In this document: positions 38,561 to 53,700 of the stretch, piece by piece | Numbering within the stretch: the stretch's first letter is position 1 | Layout: the number at the start of each line of letters is the position of its first letter | DNA from: Ecdyonurus torrentis | Taxonomy: Eukaryota; Arthropoda; Insecta; Ephemeroptera; Heptageniidae | NCBI GenBank assembly: GCA_949318235.1 | Contig: OX439134.1 | Location: 19,026,556 to 19,090,555, forward strand | Reading direction: 5' to 3' | DNA: 64,000 nucleotides | Made by a program: the position numbers and the translations under genes | The notes under the pieces: model-generated | Database searches by the model: none | Told to the model about the DNA's origin: nothing | Seen by the model: the letters and a program-made list of their open reading frames with translations, nothing else

Positions 38561-39686
38561 CTGAAACAAGAAAATATTTAAATTTTAATATTTTGAAATA
38601 TTTTTGTTATTTATAATTTTTTATTTTCGTGTTTTAGATTTTAGATGAAGTTTAATAAGATGTTAAAAAAAAAGGGGGTTAAAAAGATTCTGGCCTCAAA
38701 AAAAAAAAATAATAATAATATTAATTGAATCATGAGATGTGACTATTATACATACACATATAACGTGACTTTTTTTTTTAAGGCCACGATCCTGTTAAAA
38801 TAGTTTTTTATTGTTATTGAAAAGAAGACTTGCAAAAGTAGGTTTAGTGAGAAAATAAACAAACTGACAGCTCAACAATACTAACAAAGTACTAGCAGAA
38901 GACTTTGTGTTTCTTTCTACATTTAATATGCTTTCTTATGGGGCAATGAAGCAGCTATAACTTTAGTTAGAATTATATTTCTCAGAGCTTAAATTTTTAC
39001 TTTAAAGCTTACTGAGCCTTAAAACTTTTGTTTTCCTGAATTTAAAGTCAATTGATTGAAAAAATAATTTGTAACCAAATCACTTAAAATCTAGGAAAAC
39101 AAAAGCTTTGAGGCTCAGTAAGCTACAGTAAAAATTTCAGCTCTGATAAATAATTCTAACTTGAGTTATAGCTGCTTCATTGCCTCATAAGAAAGCATGT
39201 TAAATGTAGACAGAAACACTAAGTCGTCTGCTAGCACTTTGTTAGTATTGTTGGGCTGTCAGTTTGTTTATTTTATCACTAAACCTACTTTTGCAAGTCT
39301 TCTATTGTTGTTTATTGATTTAGACGTTAAATTAAAATGTTTGACTTTCTGTATAAGCTAACTGGAAATAAAATGAATTTTAAAATTTATAGTATTACAA
39401 TAATGCTTGGATCTTTTTATTGCCTGAAATTTTATATTTTATTGTACACAAAAATAACGTACACACACGATTTGTGTTCAGTACGTGTTTTACTATAGCA
39501 TATTGAATATTGGGCACGATTATTTCAATGGTTAAAGGAAAAAATATTAAAAAAAAAAAATATTATACATAAAACCTATACGTACTGTACAAGTGAGAAT
39601 TTTATTGTCCAAGTTTCATCACATTTAAATATTTTTACCGTCTTAAAAAACTACTGTCTCTTATTGTATAGTAATTTTTTTATTTG

Positions 39687-39729
<43 letters not shown>

Positions 39730-40510
39730 TTTACTGTAGCAGCCAAACAAACATTTTAATTAATGATATTTTTACTATATGTATAATTCAATTAAAACAC
39801 GAAAATTTTTATATCAAGTACTTAAATACAAAATATTAATTAAAGAGTGTTTTTTATATCTTGTTAAATTGTGCTTTTATATATATATAAAAAATTGTGT
39901 ATTTAAAAATATTAATTTAAAACAATTTTAATTACAAGTATAATTAAATATTTTAAAAAAATGAAAGTATGTGATGTGATGAGTGTGTTTAAAAATGAAA
40001 AACATGAGAAAACATGTGGACATTTGATTTAAAACACTTGCATATAAAGAAGTTTAGTATGAATAACAATATAATACTATAGCTCTAATGAGGAAGGGGA
40101 ATTTTTTAACCCCCACTTTTTATGACATTTTTGAAAAGAGCGTTAAAATTTTTTGAGGCGATATTTTTTCTTAGAACGATTGGAGCATGGGAAGTATTTT
40201 TAATTAATTTTTGAAAATCAACCTAAAAAGCCTGTGACTTCATCAATCGGTCATTTATTTCGGAAAGTATTGACCGTAGAAGGTTTAGTAACCAGTTTAT
40301 TGAAATCCTGAGAACGAACTGATTTCATTGAACTGGTTACTGAACCTCAAACGATTAGTATTTGCCGAGAAAAAGTGGACTGTTGACGTCACAGGCTTTC
40401 TAAATTGATTTTCAAAAATTAATTAAAAATACTTCGCATGCTCTAATCGTCCTAAGAAAAAATAATGCTTCAAAAATATTTTAATGCTCTTTCCAAAAAT
40501 ATCATAAACT

Positions 40511-40551
<41 letters not shown>

Positions 40552-43240
40552 AAGGAAGGAAGGAAGGAAAAAGGAAAAGCAAGTGTTTTAAATCAATGAA
40601 AATCGCAGGTGATTTAAAACCTAGAAATGTAATGAAATGTGAAAATGATCATATTGTGTGTAAATGATTTCAATGATGACATTTTGAGGACAAAACAAGA
40701 CATGCCGCATGCTGTGCGGATTGTAAAGCACAAAAAGCAGTTTTTTTTCTTTTATTATTGAAAAATTTCAGCTGAAAATGTTAATAAAAGCATTAATATA
40801 TACATAAGCATGTTAATACATTTTTTATACAATTTTTTTGCTAATAATAAACAGTCTTAATTATTTAAAATTAATTAATTATTTTTATCTGGTAACTCAT
40901 TGTTTGGGCTATTAATTAGGTCATATTCTAGAGATTTGACACAATTATGACCCAAATTTTAGGACTTGTGACCTATGAGTTACCATTTTAAAATAGCGCC
41001 CAATATTTTTATACTTTCTTGATGTCAAAAAACAGATAACTATTTTTTCAATTTTTTTTTTTAATTTTATTTTTTTTTTGCTTTTTTTATATTGTTTCTT
41101 CTTTTTTTTTTCTTACGCTGAGATAAAATAAAAGTATTCCTATCAATAACTACTTCTACAGGGTATAAAAAAATCAACATAATATACTTTTTAAATACTT
41201 TGTTTAAAAAGGATTGAAAACAGTATAAAGGGAAATACTATTAGAAACTACATTTTATTTTTTGAATATTTTTCTGTCTGATCTGAAATGTTGTTATATT
41301 ATTTTTTTAATTGAGATTTTTTTATGCAAATAATTGTGTTGTATACTCATTATGGTTATAGTGATGTTTAAAAAGGTTAAAAAAATTGTCATGTTTTTCC
41401 CCCATTTGAAAAATTTTGATATTGGACTCGCTGTAGATCTAAGACTATTCTAATTTTTCTTGTTTTCTGATGAAATATAAGTAGATAATCTGTTTAGATA
41501 AAGCATTATGCATGAAATTTAAAACAAAATATTTTACTACGATTAAAAATTGTACTCAAGACCAATAAGGAAAACACAGTGAATGTTTTGGTAATTTTAG
41601 TTACTTTTTTGAAAATAACGTTAAATTTTGAGTCAATAGTAGAATTTTCTGCCTTTTTTTTTTTCATTTGTAGTTTTATTTAATTAGTGCTATAAAGAAA
41701 TAGAAAACTTAAGAAATTACTTCTCAAATAATAGGTTATATACCTGAAAATCAACATTGATTTGGCTATATTCATAGATTTCTAATTTATTCGTTAGCTA
41801 TTTCGTTATTTCTATTTATCTGTTATGGAGTCTTCTGTATATGACGTCACAGCCAGTCTGGTCTCTGATTGACTGGCACACAAAATCAACATTGATTTGC
41901 CTAAACTTGTTGATTTATAATTTATTTTCAATTATTTTTATTTGTCCGTTATGGTGTTTCCTGTGACGGACAAAGAAAAATAATCGAAAGTAAATGAAAA
42001 ACATTGAGTTCGGCCAAATCAATGTTGATTTTGTGTGCCAGGAAATCAGATACCAGGCTGTTTATGACGTCATATAAAGAAAAGATGCTGTAACGAGCAA
42101 ATATAATTGAGAATTGATTTGAAATCAATGAATCCGTTCAAATCAATGTTGATTTTTAGGTATGTTAGGATATAAGCTGTCATTTGTAAGAAAAAAAAAA
42201 GTACGTTTTTTTTTGCCTTTTAAATTAATTCTGATTGATTAAAATTCTGATTGTATGATTGTGTGCATCATCTTTTGCATCCAAAGCAACCTTCATAATA
42301 GAAATGACAATTAAATAATATAATAATTTACCAGTACATAATTTTGTTTCAGTAGGATGGCATTACTTACAAAAAAAAAAAAAAAAAAAAATCTTTCAAT
42401 TGGCAAGAAAATTCTAAAAGTTACTGTAATTTTTTTTTGTTATGGTTTCGTAATCAGATTTACAACCCAAACAACTCATGTAGTGTTCCTTATTAATAAA
42501 TAAATATAAAAAAATTGTAATTCTTACATCTATTATATAAGTATCGGATCATACTCTTTGTATATTATATATTATGATAAAAGCTATAGCTAAAATGAAA
42601 TAATTAAAAAATATGATTGATCAGCATAAAATTTAAAATAAATAAAACCACACTCGGTTGCACCAAAGTATAAACTGCGCCAGTCATAAAATATTTAAAA
42701 TTAAAGCAAATCGTTCGCTAAAATAACAAAATATTTCTTTTCTTTAAATATAAAATTTTTACACTACAATAATTAAAAACAGAACAACAGACAACTTTAG
42801 AAAATTACCAGCGTTTTTTTTTTTCCACTGATAAAGTTAGTTTTTATTCTATGCATATTTTTTTAGCCTGGTATCTAGGGTTTTTAATGTCCAATTAAAG
42901 GTTTAAAAAAGTTCAATTGCTTGCTTGGAAAGCTCTAAAATACGTTAAAGCACACTTTACTAAATAGTAAAAAGCATAAATCGAAAAGTTTTGGGACGCA
43001 AACGTGCCCCAGTTTAAGGAACAAGATTAAAAAAAGTGCAAAGTTGACTTTTTTTCACATTGTTCCTTTGACTGTCGCTCGTTCACGTTCTCAATAATTT
43101 TCAAGTTGTCCATTTTTACTTTACTACTTTGTGCTATTGAACGCGTTTTAAAGCTTTTTAGAATGAACTACTAAAAAAACTTTTAAAAATATATAAAAAG
43201 GTTAACTCTTATGGGGCATAAAATGAAAATAATTTTTGCC

Positions 43241-43274
<34 letters not shown>

Positions 43275-46200
43275 TGGAAAAAAAGGAAAATAATACTACT
43301 AATTGGAAGAACATACAAAAATTCTGTAAATTGCATTAGGTAAATATTAACTTGAACTAGGTATTGATATACTATAATGGTATGTAATGCAGGTGAAATG
43401 TCATCTAATCTAAGTGAGTCACACCTTTATTGTGGTATGTTTTACCTGCATTAGGTATTATTGTAGTATATTAATACCTTTTCCAGGCTTATGTTTACCT
43501 GTTGCAATTTAGAGGATTTATGTACACTCAGCCTTCTCTAAATGTACCCATAAAAGAGATGTCGCTTTCTTTAGATAACAGTCTACTTGTCATCTTAAGT
43601 GACAGCAGCATTGCCACATTTAACTTCTCGGAACATCTTCAGTTCCATTAGTGAAGGTTAAATCTGGCAACGCTGGTGTCACTTCAGATGACATGTTGAT
43701 CATTTTCTAAAGAAAGCGGCAGATGTGCAGATTTAGAGTCGACTTCAGTAGTATTTTTTTTCCCGTGTATTAAAGAAGTACCTGACCAATAATTTTCTAA
43801 AGTGTCAATTACTACTCAAATTGAGTCAAAAACAAATCTAAATAATAATTTTATATAAAAAGCTAGTGACAATAAAAATGTCAAACGTGTATAATATATA
43901 AAAAAAAACATTCTGTAAAAAAAGCCTATAGAGATTATATTATAAAATTTTTTAAATTTTGATGCAAAATTGGTCGTTACTAAAGTGTTACCTCCTGATT
44001 CGTTATAAATGCTTCGAATTTTTCCCAAGTGCCTGTTACTGCAGGTGTGTTCAAAGTTTGTGTTTCTGTTGCCTCGTCCTGCAAGTTGTGACGTCATTAA
44101 ATCTACAGCTTACATTGTTACTTTGTAGCTCCAGTGTACATTTAAACGTTAGATTTGCAAAAAGTGGGTTTAGTAAGAAAATAAACAAACTCAGAGATCA
44201 ACAATACTAACAAAGTAACAATATTGTATATTATTACAAGATAATGACACGCTTAGACAGAATAATAGGCTAAGCCAATCATCGCTCGAATTAAAGATCA
44301 CGTGATTAAATTTGACCAATCACAACTGGCCCAACATGCTTAACATTGAAACTAGTTGGTGACACTATTTTCTAAAGTATTAGAAAACCGATTTAGTTTT
44401 AATGTCTTGATTTAACATGTATTCTTATGGAAGAATGAAGCAGCTAAAAAAGAGATGTATTTTTAAGTTATGTATTTTTTTCCATGATACTGAAATTTGT
44501 ACTGTAGTTTACTGAAACCTGAAGCATTTGCTTTCCTGAATTGTATTTGGATTTAAAAAAAAAAATCTGTATCAAAATTACTTAAGGCGGGGAATCAGGT
44601 ACTGCGGGATTTGACTAAAAAATTGCAAAGAAAGAAAAATTTGAAATTTTGCTTAGTAATACATTAGAATATGGTATCTTCAAAAATGTAAAAAAATTAG
44701 GGGGTCACCATCAACATGCTAGATTTTAATTTATGATTTTTTTTTTAGGTTTTATTCCCATAAGAGCCCATGTTAATTTTAATAATTATTTTCTCTCTTA
44801 TCTAATAATCACGGGTTCTGAAAATTTTATCAAAGATAGCTGTTACTATTAACTTTCAAATGGCATCATAAAGTTTTGAAGTTTTCTTTGTAGATTATGA
44901 GATACAAGCCATCTATATTCAACCCTTAAAATAAATGAAAGCAAAAAAATTTAGGCTCAGTTTACAGTAGAAGTACCAACAAATAAAAATCAAAATTCTA
45001 ACTTAAATCTCCTTCATTCTCCCATAGGAAAGCATGTTAAATAAAGACAGTAATACAAAGTCATTTGGTAGCAATTTGTTATATTTATAAGTGTTGGTCT
45101 CTAGAATTTTTATTATTTATTTTTTTTTACCAAACTTCTTTGTAAATTTTGTGCAAAATCCTATCCTTAAAAATTAAGCTCAATATTACTGTTGCACTTA
45201 ATGAAAATCGAAAACGTTTAAATTTAAATATGATTAGTTAAAACATGATTAGTAATGATTTATATTTTGATTTCTTGTAAAGTGAAATTGCTATGATTTT
45301 GATTTTAATGTATTTTCTACGCCTGCAAAATAAAAACATTGAAAAGCTGTTTTGTCTGCTTTCTAACGTTATTTAGCGCTAACTTTTGTAGCCTATCACT
45401 TTTTTTTAAAGCTTTGTTTCTAAAGTGCATATTTTAAAAGTATTTTTCTGTATTTTTTTTTCTGTGAAAAACATTAATAATAATAAAAAAAAAAAACTTA
45501 TGCTAATTGTAGTGTTTTACCTGCATTAGTTATTAATTAGTGTGGAATATCAATACCTTCCAGCCTAATGTTTACCTATTGCAATTTAAATAATTAATTT
45601 ACCTGTTATAAGCAGTAATTTTCTTTCGTGTAAGTAACATACAACGTATAGTGTTTTAATGTAAAATTAAAAATAATAAAATGTGTGCCCGACTATTTGC
45701 CTAGTTTACAGGGGCTCTTGAATTTTTACAATGTTATTTCTCTTGCATTTTTTTCCTCTGAATCTTTTACATTGGTTTTTATATTTAATTTAATTTAATT
45801 AATAGCATTTGCTAATTAATTAATTTTTTGTACAAATTAATCATTTTGAATGAAAACTTATTTAAAAATTATATATAAACTATTAACATAATAATCTTAT
45901 TGTTTATATAAATTGAAAATTGGGACTGTACTGTAAAACAGTTGGGTTAAATTGAGAGGTTTGCAGCCTAGTTTTGCCCAATAAAAGCCATTTATTATTA
46001 TTCAGATATTATGCAATTCTAATTCTAGTAAAAAGCAAAATTCATAGGTAAACCAATATTAGAATAAAAATAAAACGCCCACTGCAAGATCATTCTGTTT
46101 TGCAATATAGGGTGTATGCGGATGACGCCATATTTAATGCACTTGGACGCCATACTGGAGTAGTGCATAACATTGCTCAGCATAGGACAAACTTTATTTA

Positions 46201-49200
46201 AGCCAATTTTCTTTGGTGGGAAATCGGTTAATTTTTTTGTTATTGTTATTTTTCTCGCATACTTGAGACACTAATTCAACATATTTACAGCATCAATGCT
46301 CTCAAAAATATTGCATAGTGTTTTTAAACTGGCAAAATGATCTTTTTTCCTATGCCACCCATGTTATTGAGTTATCCAACATGGTGTCGACTTTAACATG
46401 AATGCATAGACCCTATAGTACAGAATTAGACGTCCAACTACAAAATATATTGTCGATGAAACGTATGGTATATGGTAATTGTACTAAGTATCGGTATGCT
46501 TGCCAAAATTATCGGCAGGTGTTTGTTGCTTTTTTATAATGCGTTTTACTCATTTGAGAGTTCTAAAATTTTTACACAAAAATAATAGCTTAATCATCAA
46601 TCATCTGTTAAAATGTCAAAATATTGAAGTGAGTGGAAGATATTTAAAAAATAGGAAATGCAACTGCTGATAACTGCAGCCTTGATTTGAGAAATCATTT
46701 TTTTTGTTTGTGCATTTATAAATGCCAGTCGTGAAATTTCACCAATAAAATAAATTCTTAAAATAAATCCTAAATGAACTAAATTTAAAAAAGTATGCTT
46801 TTATTTTTTAATATTTTGCAACTCTAGGTATTCAAATTTAAAAATAACTCAAAAATAAAATTAAAATATGCACTTATATACCTAATTCACTAATATATAT
46901 AATATAATATCTAATATCGAAATGTTATTAAAAAATAAAATACAATTTATTTGTTGTTTTGCTTGCTATTGCAATGTACCTCATTGATGCTCCCGTGACA
47001 GCCATTGTTTGCGGGGTGAGTGCTCGGTTCTGGTCCTCCACCACAGTTGGTGCAAGCGACAATGTCGTTAGGCCCTGTAGTGGTGACTGTGGACCCCGTA
47101 CCAACCGCCACACACCCGACCATCGTGGCCGAGGGAGAATTCAAGTCAGCTTTCTTCCCTTCACCCTAGCAACCACAAACAATAACCAATTTAAAATCAT
47201 TCTCTGAATCTGTTTTTAATTATTTATTTATTATTTATTTATTTATGTTTATCTATACACAGTCACCACAACAGTTTGTAAAGACCATAAGGGAGGAGGG
47301 AATTTTTAGGTACCAGGTTTTTTTGTATTTTATTAGGTATCATTATACCAATCATAATGTGTGTGTTTTTTTAATTTTTTTTTTTTTTTTTTTTATCTTT
47401 CACGCATTTTTCTTGTAATATTTTCTGCTTTAAACACCCCTTTATTTTTAGATTTATTTATTTCATTTCGATTTATTTATATTTTTTATTGACTGCAATT
47501 GATGCATCATATTTCATGAATTATTTACTGCAGTATTCTTGTATTTTTTTTTAACCTTTGTTCTATTACGATTATTTATTCTGTAGTCAACTTTTTAAAG
47601 TTAATTAAAGATAAGAAAATTTTAAATTTTCTATTTATCTTTATTTATTTTTTATTACGCATTTTTACTTTCGTATTTTGAGTCATTCAAATATATTTTA
47701 TCTTTTTATTTGACGGCTTGCATGACAAATTTTTCATTGTTGAAAACTAATAGTTTAAAGTCACTAGTTTAATTAGTGACCAAGGTATTGAGTTACTATT
47801 TTGGTCATGTCTTACGTATTGAAACACATAATTCAAAATAGTAAAAGATCGTTCATATTCAAACGTTAGATCACGCTCAGAGGTCATGACCTTAGCTTTG
47901 TGAGGTGACCTGTAAGTGCTTAGTCACCATCGCAGTAAAAAACATAATGCTTGCTTAATTTTAACTATATTTAATTTAAACAGTATAATTTATGCTATAT
48001 TAATAAGTTTGTTCCATAGCATAATATCTATGCTCATAACGTGATATAAAATCATACTCTATTGCTTTGTAGCAATTGTAATGAATTTATATGGAAAATA
48101 ATATTGATAATAATACACATTCATAATATATTCATGTTATTTCTACATATAAAGCAATAGAGAGTGAAATTTTATATCACAATATCTTTGCAAATATGCA
48201 ATGAGATAGACTAAACAAGATTTTATATTGTTTATTATTATTTTGATAGGGGGCTGATGGGTCCTGATGTGTGATTTTTCAATTTTTGACTTCATTATGT
48301 ACTTTTAATTATTTTTGAAAATGTTTATATGACTTCACGGCCGGTAATTTTTGCATGAGAGTGCATGGAAAAATTACCACCCGTGACGACATTTGCGACT
48401 TTAAAATATTAATAAAAAATACGACATGAACTCAAAAATTAGAAAATCACATCTCAATTGATTCAGGATGATATACTCTTTTAGAATATGTAATAAAATC
48501 ACCCCTAAAATTTCTATGGTCCTCCTCATTTCAAGTTAGCAACATTCATAATAAATACTTTAAAGGTATACGAATTGACATAATTTTGTTTTTGCATAAC
48601 TTTTTGCATAGTATGCAAAGTGTTAAGCAAAACTTTATGCAAAAGCAAGAATATGTGAATCCACCTTAATAATTATTCTTTTGAGGACAAATTGTGATTA
48701 TTTTTTCAGTTATTATGTTTATTTAATGGGCTTCTTATGGGAGAAAAGAAGAATTTAATTTTTAAGTTTACAACAATGGAAAATGTTTTTAAAACTGCAA
48801 GACGTTGTTTAAATTTACAATCTTTAGATTTTATGAAAGAGTGAGATTGAAAAATGGTTGAAAAATATTGTGAAAGAAAAAATGAGTGAAGTAGAGTAAA
48901 GAGCAGAATGAAAGAAAGATGAAAAGTGCGATTTTTTTTTTTTTTTTTTTTTTTTTTTTGCAATTTTATTTCAGACAGCTTTTTTTTATGTATAACTGAA
49001 GTGTTGATAATTATGATTGGTATACATACCTATAGGTAGCATGGGAAACTCAATTTAAAATTTATTGTTGCATTATATTATTTTCAATTTACTTATATTA
49101 AAATCAAGTATGTAAAAAAAATATTTTGAAATTCACAAAATGAATTAAAACATTTTTCGTGTCCGTCATATTTGCACGATTTTTTTTTCTTTTTTACTTT

Positions 49201-50383
49201 ATTTTCTCATTTTTTAAAATTTTTATGTTAGTGATTAAGTCCTGGTTATATACACATTTTTTTGCAACAAAAAATCTCAATTAAAAATTTGAATTATAAT
49301 AAAAAAAAAAAAAAAAAAAAGAAAAAAAATATATAAAAATAAAAAAGAAATAAAGCGCGACCTAAAAGGTTAAGGGTATATAAAATTTAATGTTTGATTA
49401 AACCAATCACTAAATTAATATATTAATTAAGGGATAAATTAATTAGCTGCATATTTTTGTGTATCTTATACAAGGGTCAGTCACCTGTTTTTTTTTGCCG
49501 AAACACCTGATGTTTAAAAAAAGCAAAAACATTATTTTATTATTCGTCTTCTCTTTGTTATTTTTTTAAAAAAAATGACCAGCGGAAAAAATTAAGAAAA
49601 TTGGCTATAAAAATTTTCTTGAACAAAAACTAAGAAATCTAATTTCTCTAAAATAAAAATGCAATGTGCTGTTATTTTTAAAAAATCTAAAACAGGCATT
49701 CATTATTTTGTTATAATACTAAATAAACTAATAAATAATGAATCTAGCTAATTTTTGTAACCAATTTTCATTAAAATTTTATAATAATAATATGTAAATA
49801 GTATAAAATTTATTAAGAATATAAAAGTATAATATATATATAAAAATAGTATCAATACAGAAATAAAAAAACAACTGTATATTTCTACATTGCAAATTCA
49901 AAAATATGATAAAGCTCTTAAAAAAACTTAATTATTTTCAAAAAGGATACCATAATTTTTTTTAAATATAAAATACCAAATTTCAATAAATCTATTAAAC
50001 TTTTTACTTAATATTTTTTTAATTACGTGTCAAGATAAAATTGAGAGATACAGTAAACCAACGCTAGTCTTACCATTAATTGTATTCTTTCATTAGTCCT
50101 AACTAAATAAAAGAGAAGTTACAAATAATCTAATTTCTCATTATAAGTCTGTAAGAACTGACAAAGGCACAGACTTTTTTGTGCCGAAAGCTCTCTGATA
50201 TATTTATTATTATTTCTGTGCTATAGCAAGACGTTTAAACCTAAAACTTACTTGTTAGATAACTTCACTATGATATGGTAAGATATTTTTAGTGTTAATT
50301 TACTTTTCGCTAGGATGATTTATTTGAATAGGTAAATTGCAAGAAATATGCAAGAAATTTGAAACTTTTCTTCTAGGGCTGCA

Positions 50384-50417
<34 letters not shown>

Positions 50418-50694
50418 AATTAAAGGAGTTGAGTGAAAGGGAGGAAGCAACAATAAAGAACCCACTTTAAGACTACGAATTGCTAGCTGACAATCGTACT
50501 GTCTTTGGTACATGTTTTCTTATGTGGGAATGAAAGAGCTATAGAATAAATTAATTTTATTTCTTAATGTTGAAATATTTACTGTAGCTTACTGAGAAAG
50601 CTTTTTTTCCCTGATATTCAAGTAATTTAGATTTTAAAAAAAGTGATGTGTAATGAAAATACTTAAAACTCAGGAAAATAAAATCTTAAAACCT

Positions 50695-50752
<58 letters not shown>

Positions 50753-53700
50753 CTTCATTTTTCTATATAAGAAAGCATATTAAATAAAGACAGTAACACA
50801 AGGTCTGCTAGCACTTTGTATTAGTAGTGTTTAAATTATTGCATATTTTCTCCCTAACTCCAATTTTGCTGAAGTCTACTAATTTTTCCTACAGTTGAAC
50901 TATTTGAGATGATAATTAATGACGAAAGAAAATAATTTAAATGTGCAATGTAGAAATTATCGAGTAATTTTCAGATCTGCAATGACAAAAAACTAAAATA
51001 TAAGTAAGTTTACACAATATATAGGCAGGCATAAAAATATGCTTTAAAATCTGCGGCACCACTTTTTTTTTAATAATAATAAATATAATTACAGAAATAA
51101 AGGTAAATGACCCTTAAAATTAATTAATTTTTTTATATGTCATAAATTAATAAGCACCGCCTAGTTAGCAGAAAGGATAGAAGGTTTCAACATACTTCAT
51201 GTCAAAAAGCTTAAATTAAAATCTTAGTCTTTTATTTATGAAATTATGGAAATAAATAGAAAGATTTTTTTTTAGAGAAGTAATAGAAAGATAAAACCTC
51301 TTTTTTCTTCTTCCTTTAATATCACGTTAAATAATATTTAAATGTCATGTTTTTACATTAATGACAATTTAGTGATCTTTACTGTATGAGAAAACTAAAT
51401 TAGCAGCAATGAAAATTTTAATTATAAAAGAAATCGCGAGTTTACACTTTAAAAGACAAAAACTGTGCTTATTTTTATGAAAAACTTTATATAACTAATA
51501 AAGGAATACAGATTTTGAGGCCACCTTTTAGTAATTTCGTTTACACCCGTTTCATTTCAACGTACTGCGCATGCGTAGTAAGTAAAAACGGAAGCGGATG
51601 TGAGCAAAATAGCTTAAAGTTGACCTCAAAACAATAGTTCTTTTATTAGCCAATATGTTCTAAAATTTGTCTTAAACTCAACATGGAAAAAAGATATTTT
51701 GTAAATTATGAATGAGAAAAAAATAAATAAATAAAGGAAAAAAAAGAGAAGAATTAAAAATTGGCTGATGAAATTGATTAATTAATTAATGCCAAATTAA
51801 TCAAAGAAGAGTGGCGATATTATTTATATTTTAAATACAGACCAAATTAAAATAAAAGCTTTTTCACATTACTTTATCCTACATACTACAAATATATATT
51901 ACATTCCACTTAAAATCTAAATATAAATAAAATACTTACAAATTTTGAGAAGAAAACGGAGCATTCGGTCTGGCATATACATATAGAGAGAAGAGAGAGA
52001 GGGAGAGAGAGAGATAGATAGAGAGATAGTAAAGAGTTCTTTCATAGAGAGAAAGAGAGAGAGAGAGTTTGGTGCAAAATTTAGCCAAAGGTGTGTTGTA
52101 TTTTACATTTGCAAAAGAGAGGTTGAGAAGGGGGGGGGGGTTGCAATTCAAAACTTAAATAAAAGGGAAATTTCACATGGGATTCCATTAACATAGATCT
52201 ATATACATAACACAGCTTATTTATTTATTTATTTATTTTGTAAATTGGTTTTTTAACTTCCTCTTTTAGTCGGGTTTTTATTTTTATTTTTTATAGTTAT
52301 TAATTTTTTTTTTTAATTTTAGCACTATCAAAATATGATAATTTTTAAGTTATAATAAAATATATATATGCAAATGGTTACAAATACCCTTCTTAGTTAT
52401 AACGCATTTGCATATATGGAATTTAATTGCGCAATAGCCCATTTGCCTTTTGTTTTTCATTAAATGTTGATTTTATATGCATACGTTCATAAGAATTTTA
52501 CTATTAAAATCACTACAAATTAAATAAGTTTTTTTTTAAATTGTAGTTTTACTCAAATTTATGTGTTGATTTTTTTTTTTGCCCTAATTTTTTTAGTTTT
52601 TGAGGAGGAATTATTTATTTTTAAATAACATGGACAATAAAATACGTAATTTATGCTGCCTTGAACAATTCAATTGATATATTGAAGAGCACAAGTATTG
52701 CTATTTTGTAATAAAATAAGTAACTATGATGAATATCTAGGATAATCTCCGTACAATATAACATAAATTATGATATAATGCATACATGTTGCTGCATTGA
52801 GCTAGCATAATTATTAAAGGAATAGACCAGAGAAAAACATATTATAAGCATTTATATCATAAAACACATGATGGGACTTACTTAAATAGCATTAGTTTGT
52901 CTCAAAACCCAACTATAGCTCCGTAGCAGTGATCAGAAATTTCAATTTATGCAACCCGCACAACATTTTCATACTAATTTTTGCATGTTTCTGACGTCAT
53001 AAACATAAATAGTTTCTTAAATTGCATACTTTACAGTATTTTCACGCTCTCTCGTTGAGCTACATTAACATTCTGGTAAAAATTGTCATCAGTTTTGAAG
53101 ATCCCATTTTGTGTTTATTCATTAAAAAGCACATGTTGTTTTATGTGGTCTATGGCTTTAAGTATTTATTTTTGTAAGTGCGGCAGCATAGGTTACGTTA
53201 ATTATTTTATGTGCTAATGAATATGCAAATTGACTATTGAGCAATTTTATCAATAAAAAATGAAACGTATTTTTATTTTGAAATCAATATTACGCTTTAG
53301 AAAATGACTTTTTATATTAAATATTTTTACTAAATATTTTGAAATAAATATTTAGATATTTTTTTTTCATTTATTTTCTCATTAATTATAGTATTAATAA
53401 TTAAGTATTTTTGATTAGATTTTGTGCTGTTTGCGATATATAATATAATACTGTACTGTATGTACATGTATATATAGGGGGAAGGTAAATAAACACACAT
53501 GAAAATAAACTTACAGAGAACTAGCAAACTAAAGAGGAAGTTTGAAAATTTACATTGCAAGTTTTGAGGAAAACATAATTCATTATGTATAACACGATAT
53601 GTATATAAGAGAAAAACAAAGTAATTCAACTTTCTATACTCACTTTTACAACATTTATTTTTAGAAACTGTTATTTTAAAATTTATAGTTTTTTTTATTA

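Noticed and set aside
46928..47207. Open frames on the plus strand and in a second minus frame over exon d
   Set aside because: Only one minus frame is in phase with the neighbouring exons; the others are shadows of its higher GC.
47870..47935. Acceptor-like cttacag followed by a short frame on the minus strand
   Set aside because: A stop follows after five codons, and the site is part of a small inverted repeat.
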